Shown here: one piece after another, positions 12,570-22,507 of the stretch
Numbering within the stretch: the stretch's first letter is position 1
How the letters are laid out: each line of letters starts with the position of its first letter
Assembly: GCA_030144725.1 (NCBI GenBank)
Contig: JASKMD010000017.1
Coordinates: 7,863,722 to 7,927,721, forward strand
From: Haematococcus lacustris
Lineage: Eukaryota; Chlorophyta; Chlorophyceae; Chlamydomonadales; Haematococcaceae
Length of the DNA: 64,000 bases
Direction: 5' to 3'
Made by a program: the position numbers and the translations under genes
Notes under the pieces: model-generated
The model's input: only the letters and a program-made list of their open reading frames with translations
The model's database searches: none
Told to the model about the DNA's origin: nothing

Positions 12570-12766
12570 TGTCCCACGGTGTTGGCACGCGTTGCTATAT
12601 ACTGTGGTATTGCACACGGCGACGCGATGACTGCCGTGAAGCAACGCGATGCACGCGATCAAAGCTGTAGTCGGATCGCAATTTAGCGCGGTTGTAGCGG
12701 TTAATTTTACGCGCCGCAGACTTGCTTGGGCCGCGAGCGACGTCCGACCCTTCGTCGCTGCTTGCC
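12570..12766. promoter_or_regulatory. shared divergent promoter region between GEMIN5-like and eIF3e
   Basis: Only 197 bp separate the minus-strand ATG at 12569 and the plus-strand ATG at 12767, so both 5' UTRs and both core promoters must lie here. A TATA-like GCTATATA is at 12593-12600, and an AT-rich GGTTAATTTTACG at about 12699-12711 sits in an otherwise GC-rich region. No transcription factor site can be assigned with confidence. Confidence 0.55.
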
Positions 12767-15284
12767 ATGGCCGCTGAGCAGGGCCACCCACATGAGCTCA
12801 GTCCAGTGCTGTCTAAGTTCCTGGACCGGCACTTGGTGTTTCCGCTGCTTGAGTTTTTGCAGGCAAGCTAGCAGCACAAGGTCACGTTCGTAGCACCGCC
12901 GCCAGTGGCTGCATCCTCTGCGTGCGCAGGAGAAGGGGATCTACGATGAGGCCGACATTATGAAGGCCAAGCTGGCCCTGTTGAGCAACACTAACATGGT
13001 GGACTTTGCAATGGATATCCACAAGGCACTGAACAACTCGGAGGACGTGCCGCAGTCGATGAAGATGCGACGGTCGGAGGTGGTTGCGCGCTTGCGCAAG
13101 CTACAGCTGGACGTGGACCCCATCATCAAATGCCTGGAGAGCCCCAACGTGGTTCGCAACTTTAGGCAGGACAAGGCATTCAACCTGCAGGTGGGTCGGC
13201 GACGGCTTGACATCTTGCTCGTCTGCGCTGCTGCTCACTGTCATCAGCCGGTGCTGGTGCATGCACGCCGCAGTTCTTGCAAGAAGACTTCTCCATCTCA
13301 GCAGACCATGTAGAGGCCCTGTACCAATACGCCAAGTTCCAGTTTGAGTGTGGCAACTACGAGATGGCAGCTGACTTGCTGCAGCCCTACCGCACACTGT
13401 GCACCAGCAGTGAGCGCAACATGTCAGCGCTGTGGGGCAAGCTGTCGTCAGACATTCTGATGCAGAACTTTGAGGCAGCCAGGGATGATATTAACAAGCT
13501 TAAGGACGCGATCGACAACCAGACATTTGCACAGCCGTTGGTGCAGCTGCAGCAGCGCACCTGGCTGCTGCACTGGAGCCTGTTTGTGTTCTGGAACCAT
13601 GAAAAGGGCAAGGATGACCTGATTGACCTGTTCATGTCCCCAGCATACCTGGCAGCCATCCAGATCAATGCACAGCACCTGCTGCGCTACTTGGCAGCGG
13701 CAGTCGTGGTGCACAAAAAGAAGCGCAACGCGTTGAAGGAGGTCATCAGGTGAGCACCCCCTGCTGGTCTACTGACCATGAGATGTGCATGGCAGTTGTT
13801 AGGATTTTGCCATTGCCATGCTGCAGCACCTCAGCATGCAGCTTAGTGGGTCAAGGTGTGTGTGTGTGAGCTGGCCAACACTCGCCCCAACCATACAGCC
13901 CCAGCCACACAGCCTCAGCCATGCTGCCCCAGCCATGCAGCCCCAGCCCTTCCCCCAGCCTTAGCCATGGCTGCTGCACAGATGACCGCATGGTCAGCAG
14001 CACAGGTGTGCCGGAGCCGCCAATGAGGGGCCTAGTCAGAGCCGCCAGGCAGCCAGCAGGTGTTCAGCTGCAAGTGGGCTATGGCCCTTGTGGCCAAGGC
14101 AACAGACAGAGACAGGCAATGGCAGCGCAGGCGGTCTAGGCTGAGGGGTTGGGCCCAAATCCCTCTGCTCCCCTTGAAGACAGGCCACCACACCTCAGTG
14201 AAGGGCATGCACCACGGCATGGTGGTCACACTGATGTCACATGCCTACCCCTTCAGCCCTGGCCAGTCATGCTGCTTGCGTGGAGACAAAGACGGGAGCA
14301 TGCCTATGTCGACAATGCCACACATCACCACACATAGCGCTGTGGTGAAGGCCAAACCCCAGTGGGCTACTGCGTCAATGTCAGTGTTAGTGTTAGCCTG
14401 TACAGCCTGCTACTGTTGCAAGAAACTGGCACACACAACAGGTATGTCCCGGCAGCATCAGCAGGCTGCACCAACATCTTGCTGCTGCCGCACCCCTCTG
14501 CGCTTGTTGGTACAGGACCATCCAGCAAGAGGCCTACGAGTACAGCGACCCCGTGACCCAGTTTCTGGAGTCACTCTTTGTGCACTATGACTTTGACGGC
14601 GCGCAGCAGCAGCTGAAGGAGTGTGAGGACGTGCTGGACAATGACTTCTTCTTGGTGGCCTGCAAGGAGGAGTTCTTGGAGAATGCTCGCCTCTTCGTGT
14701 TTGAGGTGAGGACCAGGGTGGTGGACAGGGACTAGGGCTGGCGAGGGAAGCTCAGTGGGAAAGTAAGCCTGGAAGGGGTGGAAAGTAAGCAGAGTGGCAG
14801 GGAACAACTTTCTACTGTCCCTTACATGTCTTGCTTGCATGCCTTGCTTGTCAACCCACACCATGCTTGCCACCCACCCAGCCAGGCTACTGCTTGCCTG
14901 CGTGCCCCTGCCTTCTCACCTGCCTGTTCCCTGGCCTGCCTGCCAACCTGTCAAATCCATGGTGTTTTTGCCTGCCTGCCCACCCGTACCCTGCCACCTG
15001 TTTGCCTGCCTGCTTGGTCGCAGACCTACTGCCGCATCCATCAAACCATTGACATCACGCTGCTGGCTGAGAGGCTGAACATGGACCTGCAGGCGGCAGA
15101 GAAGTGGATCACCAACCTCATCCTCAACGCCCGGCTCAATGCCAAGATTGACAGCAAGAGCAACACAGTGGTGATGGGCATGCAGGCGGAGAGCGTGCAT
15201 GAGCAGCTCATTGAGAAGAGCAAGCAGCTGTCCATGCGCACCTTCGCCTTGGCTAATGCCGTGGTGGGCTCGTCAAGGGTGTGA
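12767..15284 (+). CDS. EIF3E: eukaryotic translation initiation factor 3 subunit E
   Basis: eIF3e (INT6) is a PCI-domain subunit of the eIF3 scaffold that helps recruit mRNA to the 40S subunit. Five exons join in frame: 12767-12862, 12930-13190, 13274-13749, 14516-14705 and 15024-15284. The product is 427 residues (human about 445). Diagnostic stretches are [15 protein letters not shown] at residues 18-32, [66 protein letters not shown], and the PCI segment ending [18 protein letters not shown]. Intron 1 has a GC donor (CAG|GCAAGC) with a strong consensus; the other introns are GT-AG. The ATG is the first in-frame one and gives a normal N-terminus. Expressed divergently from the GEMIN5-like gene. 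Confidence 0.97.
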
Positions 15285-16042
15285 GCAGGCTGACCCCTAG
15301 CGCCATGCCTTGAGGAGACACCACCCCTGCTGCACCCGTGGCTGTTGCCTGGCCCTTGTCTCCCCCATCTCCCATGCCAGCCATGCAGTACAGTAGCCAT
15401 GCGGTTGTCACCCTTGCCCCGACCTTGCTTACACCATAGCACCACAGGAGGTAGTCACCCACACGGACAACATGGTCGTTATCAAAGGAAACGACCCACA
15501 GGCCAACACCCTTGTAGGAGATGTCTCGCATGAGAAGGAGTGGTGGTTACTGTTGTTCATGCAAGAGCACATGCAAGCAGCTGTCATGGGCTCACTGCAG
15601 CACTGGCTTCAGCAGCATGTGGGTGGTGAAGCGGCAGCACAGGTAGCCGAGTGCCTCATGGCAGCTAGAGGATGCAGGCATGTCCAACAGCAGCCAACCC
15701 CTGGGAGGGAGTAGGGGAACCAAACAGCAGCAGGAGCAGGAAGCCGAGTTTTGCCTGCAACAATGCATAGGTCCTAGTGGTTTGCACAGGCTGTTACCCG
15801 CATGGTGGGATGATCATCACTCCATGAATCTCTCGGGAAACCCAAGTTGCTTCTTAGGCCACCGCTCGTCTTGACGCGCAACGCATGATTGCTAAGACGA
15901 CCAGTGCCAATTGAAGCGAGTTGTTGTCATGCTGCTCACAGGGGCGGTGCAGCAGGCTGCAGGCTGCTCAGCTGTTAAGCACTTGACCAAGCAGCCCGCA
16001 CTTAACGCCATGCAGGAATGTTACGTGCTACTGTGCCTGTTG
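15285..16042. other. intergenic region downstream of eIF3e
   Basis: No convincing coding exon. It should hold the eIF3e 3' UTR, but no clear TGTAA-type polyadenylation signal was picked out. A short repeat shared with 44.1 kb is annotated separately at 15655-15710. Confidence 0.5.
15655..15710. repeat. dispersed repeat, copy 1 (shared with 44090-44146)
   Basis: The stretch containing GGATGCAGGCATGTCCAAC and then GCAGCCAACCCCTGGGAG recurs at 44090-44146 in the same orientation with very few changes. It is probably a fragment of an unannotated dispersed element. The second copy lies about 110 bp from the end of a LINE fragment. Confidence 0.7.
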
Positions 16043-16132
16043 ACTGTGGGCAGTGATGGGTAATACGTGTATCGATACAAGAAATACAAGAAAATACACG
16101 AAAAACGTGTATTTTTGTATCGATACAATACA

Positions 16133-16158
16133 GGTCACCCCCGCCATTGGCCCCGCAA
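16133..16158 (+). repeat. left internal inverted repeat of the hAT element
   Basis: 26 bp starting GGTCACCCCCGCCATTGGCC, 82 bp inside the left end. The exact reverse complement is at 18628-18653, about 370 bp inside the right end. A multi-layer end structure like this fits transposase-binding subterminal repeats or a nested older element. Confidence 0.88.
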
Positions 16159-16575
16159 ATGTGAGACGGTCTGGGGCGCGAATCTCCGTGTAGCTCGCGA
16201 CAAAGTTTTGACGCAGTTAGGTGTAACAGGCGTATCCGGCACCCCGCAGCCGCAAAACACTAGCTCAGATCGGCGCCCGCCCAAACCTGACCTGTGCTTT
16301 CCGCTCCTAAAAGACTCACGCACATCATAAGGCGAGGCTGGCAGTCCTTCTACGCACGCCGTAAGCCAACGGCACAAGTGCAGTACGCCTGCTTGCATGT
16401 CAGTGCATGGAGCATATGATTCGTGCATATGCGCACAAGTCAGCAAGCTGGCACCCCTTACCTCACTTACGTTGCGGCATGACTCTATGTAAATGTAAGC
16501 TGCCTTATGACAGCGCTACATCATCACTTGGCAATATGTTGTCGGGATGCCTCGGGATGGCTCTGGCTTTCAGTG

Positions 16576-17940
16576 TTACATGTGCCGTGGTGCCTCAACC
16601 TTCTTCCTCAACTTCAGCAGGCACATGTCACGCAAGTCATTCTTTGATTTACTTGAAACCCCTCTGATGTTATTGTGCTTGCACCATGCTCTCAATAGGT
16701 CCTTGTTCAGTGTATCAAATTGAGGCATACCAGGGGTGTCCAAGACCATGAGCCTAATACACTCTGCATTCAAAGCAGCTTGCCTAGCAGCTTCCTTGTC
16801 TAGCAGCATGGGCATTGGCTCAAGAAGCATCGAACCACGGCACTGTGCACCACACGGCTGATGGGGGTTGCTCATGCGTGCACCACAAGCACATGCCGTC
16901 ATTGACCACATGAGCTCACCCTCGGTAGTAGCAGGAAAATACATGCTGTGTTGTGCACGAGACCCTTGTACTGTACCCTTGAAGCTGTCAGCATCCTCAT
17001 CTTGCTTGTAGCACTCCTTCACCAACCCCTCATCCAATACCAAGCACTCCCTCCTCATCACTTTTGCCCTGTCCCGGTGGGCCTTGCATGCACCAACTTG
17101 GGATGCAGGCTCTGTGTGCTTATTATTGAAAGCAGCTGTCAGCTGTTGAGCCCTACACGTGGCCAAGCCATCATGATCTGCCAGGACCATATCCCTGAGC
17201 TTATGCTTTAAGACTCCACCCTCCGAGTCATGCCTGCCCTTGAAGTGGGAGGTGGCACCATACGACCACCACAATGGCACAGACAAGTTAAGTGCCATGC
17301 GACGATGTTGTTGCAATGCTGGGGTACCTTTGAACTGCCTCTGAGTGTGTGAGCAGTTGGAGTGGAGGTACCTACAGTTCACTGTGGCTGCAGCGGGGGG
17401 GAAGGCGGGGGGGAGGGGCATGGAGACACTTGATCCTGGTGCTGGTCATCCAGCTCGGGGGGCAGGGAGGTGGGAGGGGGCTGCTGCTCCAGGGTCTGGC
17501 CATGTAGAGAGTGTGGCGGGGAGGGGGGAGGAGGTGTGGGTGCCGGGGTGGGGAGGGAGGAGGAGGATGTGGAGGGAGGCAAGAGGGGGGGAGGGAGGAG
17601 GTGGGGTGAGGTGGGGTGGGGAGGGAGGGAGGAGGGGGGGGGAGAAGGGGGGAGGAGGAGGTGGCTGCCGGGGTGGGGAGGGAGGAGGGGGGTGTTGCTT
17701 TTGGTGCATCGTGACGCAATCTCTATGCGCCAGGGGGGCAAGCCCTGCACGTTGGCATGCATCTACCACGCAGCCCATCAGCACACTAGCGCGGCCAAAG
17801 ACAATCCGGTAGCGGCCGTGGCACGCATCCTCCCCCACTCTCTCAACCGTCACAAACCCATTCTTATTCTTGGCTGCAGTCGTGAATCCACAAAGAGCAC
17901 ACCGTCTAGCATCTGGCTCATTACTTGCAGCCCGTTTTGA
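16576..17940 (-). CDS. hypothetical protein carried by the hAT element, SAP-like and Cys-rich
   Basis: At least two exons are suggested. 17705-17940 reads RRCALCGF, RIVFGR, CVVDACQRAG and DCVTMH, with a CxxC pair and later Cys/His residues that could bind zinc. 16576-17421 encodes up to 281 residues with CACGARMSNPHQPCGAQC (a second Cys cluster) and a C-terminal helical stretch NKDLLRAWCKHNNIRG followed by a Lys-rich end, which resembles a SAP-type DNA-binding motif. The family was not recognised and no transposase catalytic residues were identified. It could be a transposon accessory protein, a captured host gene, or an undescribed transposase. The exon join across the G-rich 17.4-17.7 kb stretch is not established. 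Confidence 0.45.
17392..17690. repeat. polypurine (G/A) tract within the hAT element
   Basis: About 300 bp of strongly purine-biased plus strand (GGGAGGGAGGAGG type) between the two exons of the carried gene. Probably intronic. Open frames across it are low-complexity and are not taken as coding. Confidence 0.75.
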
Positions 17941-18627
17941 TTACCAGTGGTGGAGATGGGGGTGATTTACTGATGGCATCCTGCACACACAACCACAAAG
18001 ACACACCACATGGCACACACCACAAAACATGCTTATTAATTAGTTCTAATTAATCAAATCTTCAGGCTCACGACAGTTGTGTGCTTCCCTCAGCTGTTCA
18101 TGCCTGGCATGCGTTTCACAAGTGTTCACACGAACACCAAACTGACCTAGACAAGGTGAGGTAAATTACAACCTTACTCACCTCTTGCTCACTGCTTTCA
18201 AGAGCTGATTCGCTTGCTGCACTCCTGCTTGGAAGAGCCTTGGGCTGCTGTGGGTTTGATGCTGATCTTCACAACAGCCAAGCACCTGTGGAGGTCAGCA
18301 GATTTGGTTGCATGTGTTGACATTGTATGCAGAACGCACTAAGAAACAGCACCCCGTGCTTACCTGAGATGTATTCGCGAGTTGCCCAGTCCAACGGCAG
18401 CAAAGGCTGCTCGGCACGGAAATGCCCCGGCCACCAATTCATCTCTCCTGTTGCGACACGCATATAAACAGATGGTGAATGACATTGCGAAGCTAATCAA
18501 GTCGTCGAGACAATGCAGTACAATCGACAAAAGAGGGCCTAACCTGCTAGCGACACCGTTGTGAGATGTAGAGCCCAATGGTGGAAGAATTACATGCAGC
18601 GGATCAAAGACGGTGCCAAAAAGTGAA

Positions 18628-18653
18628 TTGCGGGGCCAATGGCGGGGGTGACC
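18628..18653 (-). repeat. right internal inverted repeat of the hAT element
   Basis: Exact reverse complement of 16133-16158. The roughly 290-bp difference in distance to the terminus on the two sides implies extra sequence (about 18654-18935) on the right arm. Confidence 0.88.
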
Positions 18654-19191
18654 TACAGCGATACAGAGGCTACATGTCACGCGGGAAAGGAGCAGCTAGG
18701 AGCAGCGCAGCCAGTCCCGCAGCCTGTCCTTGATGGCTGGGCAGGACGGCGACGGCGGAAAGTCAGGGCCTCCCAACTCTGATGTTCTTGCATGTGAAAC
18801 CGGCACATGCGACCGCCTGCTCCGGGAGCAGGCCGATGGCTTTAGCCCCGCGCGGCATGGCTTTAGCGCGGACGCTAGTTGTGGCAGCAGCCAGCAGCTG
18901 CTTCGAAGGCATCCACGCAACTTGCCGGCCGGCACTTGTATTTTTTGATACGATACGTGTATTTCTGTATCATACAAAAAATACGCATTGGTATCGATAC
19001 ACGTATCTTGTATTACCCATCACTGACTGTGGGTGGCCAATGAGGGCCACCATGGGTATTTACTGCGACTCTCACACCTCACATCACAGCACAATCTCAC
19101 ATGCAGAGTCCCCATGCACCTCTTGCGTGACCTCCTAACCTAGGCAATAATTCAACATGGTTGAAGACATCATGGTCCTAAATTGGCGCCA

Positions 19192-21493
19192 CTAGGCTGG
19201 CCCAGCAGGCGCCCTGTCTAGCTGCAGCAGGTCAGGCCGGTCTGTCCACAGCGACAGCAGCACGCCAAACAGGCCGCTCAGGATGGCGTTGATGTAGCCA
19301 AAGGCCACGGCAGCAGCCAGGAGGGGCGTGTTGAAGGTCAGGTGCTCGCTGGGCGTCTGCACGTCCTGCAGGCTGCTCATCAGAGGGGTGTAGCTGTGGA
19401 ACTGCGGCAGGAGCAGCAGCAACACACAACCACGCTAGCAGCAGTCAGCATGATATTCGTGTAATATATAGAAATGTATTCTGGTCATTTATGTGTATAC
19501 AATTGTTTGTTTACTTAAGTACATTACACTGGCAGGCACCAGAACGTGCCGATGGTCAGAGACGTGCACTCAGCCAGGGAACCCTGGAGTTGCAGCCACA
19601 CAGTGAGAGCCTTGTGGCAGCAGCGGCACTTGCCCTTGTGCACACAACTGGCAGAAACAACGCCACAAGTTATGGTGAGGTGGAACAGCAGCGCCCCACA
19701 GAACAAGCGTGGCGTGCTCTGTGCACATTTCACCACTCACTTGCCTTGTAGCGTGCCTATGATGATACCAGGCTCAAGGGCTGGATTAACCATGCACCAT
19801 GTGGCCTCAAATGGGGTGGCAGTATGGCAGTGTGGTAGCCCTCAGCAGGTCAGGCATCAGCCAATGGCATGGTCAGGGGCATGCTGCCCTGCGCAGCGCC
19901 CCTGTACACCAGCCTTGGCAAGGTGTGCTGCCGGAGTGACCTCAGGCGCAGGAACTTACTTGCAGCGCGATGTTGAGCACATGCAGGCCTGTGAACCAGG
20001 ACGCGGCTTGCAGGAAGCGCTTGGACACGACGCGGTTTGGGTGTGCCACAGACTTGGAGCTGAAGCAGAATAGGATGGTGGACAAGGCCTGCAGAGCACA
20101 CCCACTCTCACACACTCTGGATGGTCAGCAGCAGCGGGTTGTGGGAGCAGTCTTGCCGCCTTTGTCGCAGTCTTGCCACCGTGGGGAGCAGGAGAAGGTG
20201 TGTGTGGCTGCAGAGACTGGTGGGTCCCTCACCGCCCGGGCAGCAGAAGCACTGGGGGGTCACCCCTGCCACATGCCACCCATGGCCCAGCCCCTGCCCC
20301 ATTCCGAACCTTGCCTTGGTTCACATCCCTTGTCCCCAGCTGCCCCTTCCCTCCACGTCACCTTGCCCTGCACTGCTAACCCAGCCAAACTGGGCCTGCT
20401 GCATTGCCGTCCTTGCTCATGTTGAGGCTCAGCCCGCTCTCATGTAGGTAACCCTTGCCATAAGCCCCGACGCCCTTATATGGGAGGCGGTCAAGCAGCC
20501 TAATGGCTGGCAGCTTCTGCTGCGTGCATCATTCAACACTCACAATGGCCAGAAGCGCTAACACACAGGCAAAGCCTGCTGACACCGCAGCGCCATTGAA
20601 CAGGGATGTCCAGGCTCTGAGGCTGACGCCTGTTGCAGCCTGCTGCTGCGACAAGGTGCTCACCAGCTCCTTGAATGCCTGCGCCCACACACAACCATGA
20701 CACCAGCCACCACCACTGCTCACACATTGTCACATCTTGTCACACCTCGTCAACAATGAGTCACCGTGCTCTTTGCCTCATGCAGCTGTGGAGTGTCGAG
20801 CAGCGGCAGTGAAGGCTGACAGTCCTCGTGAACGGTGGATACTAGAGGTGGAGGTTGGAGGCCACCTCCATGTTCATCGCTCCGTACAAGTCAGCCGTGT
20901 AAGGTCCAAGGTCCCAACCCAACAGGCCACTGATCTGAACCAAAGTGAGCCGAGCTAAGCAATTGCAGTGATACGCAGGGCTGCATGGGGACCCTGCATG
21001 GCATCTTGTGTCAAGTATGAGCTACACTGCGTCTCCTCTAACTGGCATTGGGGTGAGCACAGGCTACAGCCACATGGCAGGAGCTGCTGTTCTTACCAGC
21101 TGCATGCAGCAGCGAAGCACTGCAACCATCACGCAAGGTGTAGAGCATCTGAAGAGCAACCCCTCCCTTCTCATGGCACCTGGCAGTCCTTCCAGGACTC
21201 CACACATTGAGCAGCAGCCCACGATACCGCCGTCTGCTGCCTGCTGCCAGCACTGCTGCTACCATTCCATATGCATAGGGCTGCTTCATCGTCCCGGTGC
21301 CCGGTGGTGGAGGCAGCAACAGACAATGTGTCGCACCAGTAGCAGCACCAGCAGCAGCACCAGCTGCAGTACCAGCTGAAGCTGACCTTGTAGGTGGTGA
21401 TGCACAAGCCACAGAATATGATGGCCGCCACTGAGTTGGCCGCAAACACGCCCACGGCCCACTTGCGCCACGGAGACACCCAGGGATGGATGC
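19192..21493 (-). CDS. multi-pass membrane protein, 3' exons only
   Basis: Four minus-strand exons join in phase: 21387-21493 (begins HPWVSPWRKWAVGVFAA), 20544-20678 (FKELVSTLSQQQAATGV), 19960-20088 (HPNRVVSKRFLQAASWFTG) and 19192-19401 (ending LLQLDRAPAGPA and a stop). All have GT-AG borders. Together they give 192 residues with at least three hydrophobic segments, one in each of the first, second and last exons, and a short amphipathic stretch in the third. The first exon starts in phase 1, so at least one upstream exon exists. None was found up to the Fanzor-type relic at 21.86 kb, and the 5' end may lie beyond it or be lost. The family was not recognised. Regular phase-0 introns and conserved-looking helices suggest a real gene. 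Confidence 0.6.
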
Positions 21494-21855
21494 CTGCGAG
21501 ACACACATGGGGGGCTGTTTGGGGAGAGACAACTGCCAGAGTGCTCCCGCCACAACCAAGACTGCTGTTGCAGGGTTCATCATGGAGCCATCATGGAAGC
21601 ATTGGTTGCGTCTGGAAGCCAATCACAAAAGGGATGTGTGTGAGCAAGAGCTATAGGTGGTTGGGCTAGTGATGGAGGTGCACACACCAGATGGGCCCAG
21701 CTGGAGTGTACTAAGCTACACTACCCAGCAGCCATGACGGTTATGATTACGCTGCCTGTGTTTCATTGCAACACTTGCTGTAGTTTGAGGTAGCAGGAGG
21801 CCTGTAAGACTCAGAGCTCTGATCCAGAGCTCTGAAGCAACGGGCTGGTCAGGGT

Positions 21856-22507
21856 CCCGCAAGCCCCCACAGGCCCCATGTAGCAGCCAGGCAGCCACAC
21901 AGCCAGCAGCCTCAGAGCCAGGGCCCAGCACTCCCCCGCCAGCCAAGCGCAGCAAGGGCACCAAGGCTGAGCAGGGAGCTGAGCCCACCCAGCCCATCAA
22001 GGCTGCCAAAACCCAGCCAGAACAACAGCCAGACAGGTGGTTGGACAGAGACTGCAATGCAGCGCTCAACAAGCAGCGCATTAGGGAGAGCAGGTGGCGG
22101 CCACTGGAGCTGTGCTACTGGCCAGACCAGGGAGCGCAGCCAGCCAAGAGCAACGAGTACCCTGACCTGGGCTATGAGCGGCTGCGAGACAAGCCTCCCA
22201 AGGCCCAGCAGCAGCAGCCTGCTGAGGCACAATAGTGTGTGTGCCCCCCCTTTGTTGAGCTGTCATCAGCTTACATTAGTGAATGTTTTTCATGCCAACT
22301 CTACATTACAGCCCTCGCGGGTCAGGCAATAGTGTAGGTGGCAGGCACTCGTGCACCATGTCCATGTGCATTGGGTACACTCCACACAGGCCATGTACAC
22401 CATTTGAGTCGGGCTAGTATTGCACACTAGTATTCCCGCTAGTGGCTGCTAGTGGCCACTACTGGTCCGGCTCAAATGGAGGCCCTAGTGAGGGACAAGG
22501 GGGCTGG
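21856..22507 (+). mobile_element. Fanzor/TnpB-type relic A, RuvC-III end plus 3' tail
   Basis: 21858-22235 stays open and ends in a stop. It carries an Ala/Pro/Lys-rich linker and then WLDRDCNAALNKQRIRESRW. The DRDxNAAxN core is the RuvC-III motif found after the zinc ribbon in TnpB and eukaryotic Fanzor nucleases; RuvC-I, RuvC-II and the zinc ribbon are absent. The coding part begins at RKPPQAPCSSQAATQP, exactly where relic B also begins. After the stop about 270 bp of non-coding sequence is nearly identical to relic B and ends in an 80-bp palindrome. Not functional by itself. Confidence 0.72.
22400..22479. repeat. 80-bp imperfect palindrome at the end of relic A
   Basis: Begins CCATTTGAGTCGGGCTAG and ends GTCCGGCTCAAATGG, arms that pair over about 23 bp with a few mismatches around an internal GCTAGTGG repeat. 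The same 80-bp structure closes relic B at 47527-47606. It could be the transposon end, a transcription terminator, or a small nested MITE. Confidence 0.8.

Larger units (their letters stand above)
16051..19025. mobile_element. hAT-superfamily DNA transposon with TIRs and 8-bp TSD
   Basis: The element is 2975 bp. Both ends begin CAGTGATGGGTAATAC in inverted orientation (16051-16066 and 19010-19025), followed by GTGTATCGATAC-containing subterminal repeats. It is flanked by a perfect 8-bp target duplication ACTGTGGG at 16043-16050 and 19026-19033. An 8-bp duplication with CAGTG-type termini is the hallmark of hAT elements. A second inverted pair of 26 bp lies inside. No hAT transposase motif (RNase H-like core, C-terminal dimerisation region) was recognised, so this copy is probably non-autonomous. 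It carries a minus-strand gene of unknown function. The identical duplication suggests a fairly recent insertion. Confidence 0.93.

Noticed and set aside
17404..17853. Pro-rich and Gly-rich open frames across the polypurine tract
   Set aside because: Low-complexity translation of a purine tract; only the 17705-17940 Cys-containing part is kept as a possible exon.
16051..19025. hAT transposase gene
   Set aside because: No RNase H-like catalytic pattern or C-terminal dimerisation region was seen in either strand, so none is annotated although the ends are clearly hAT.
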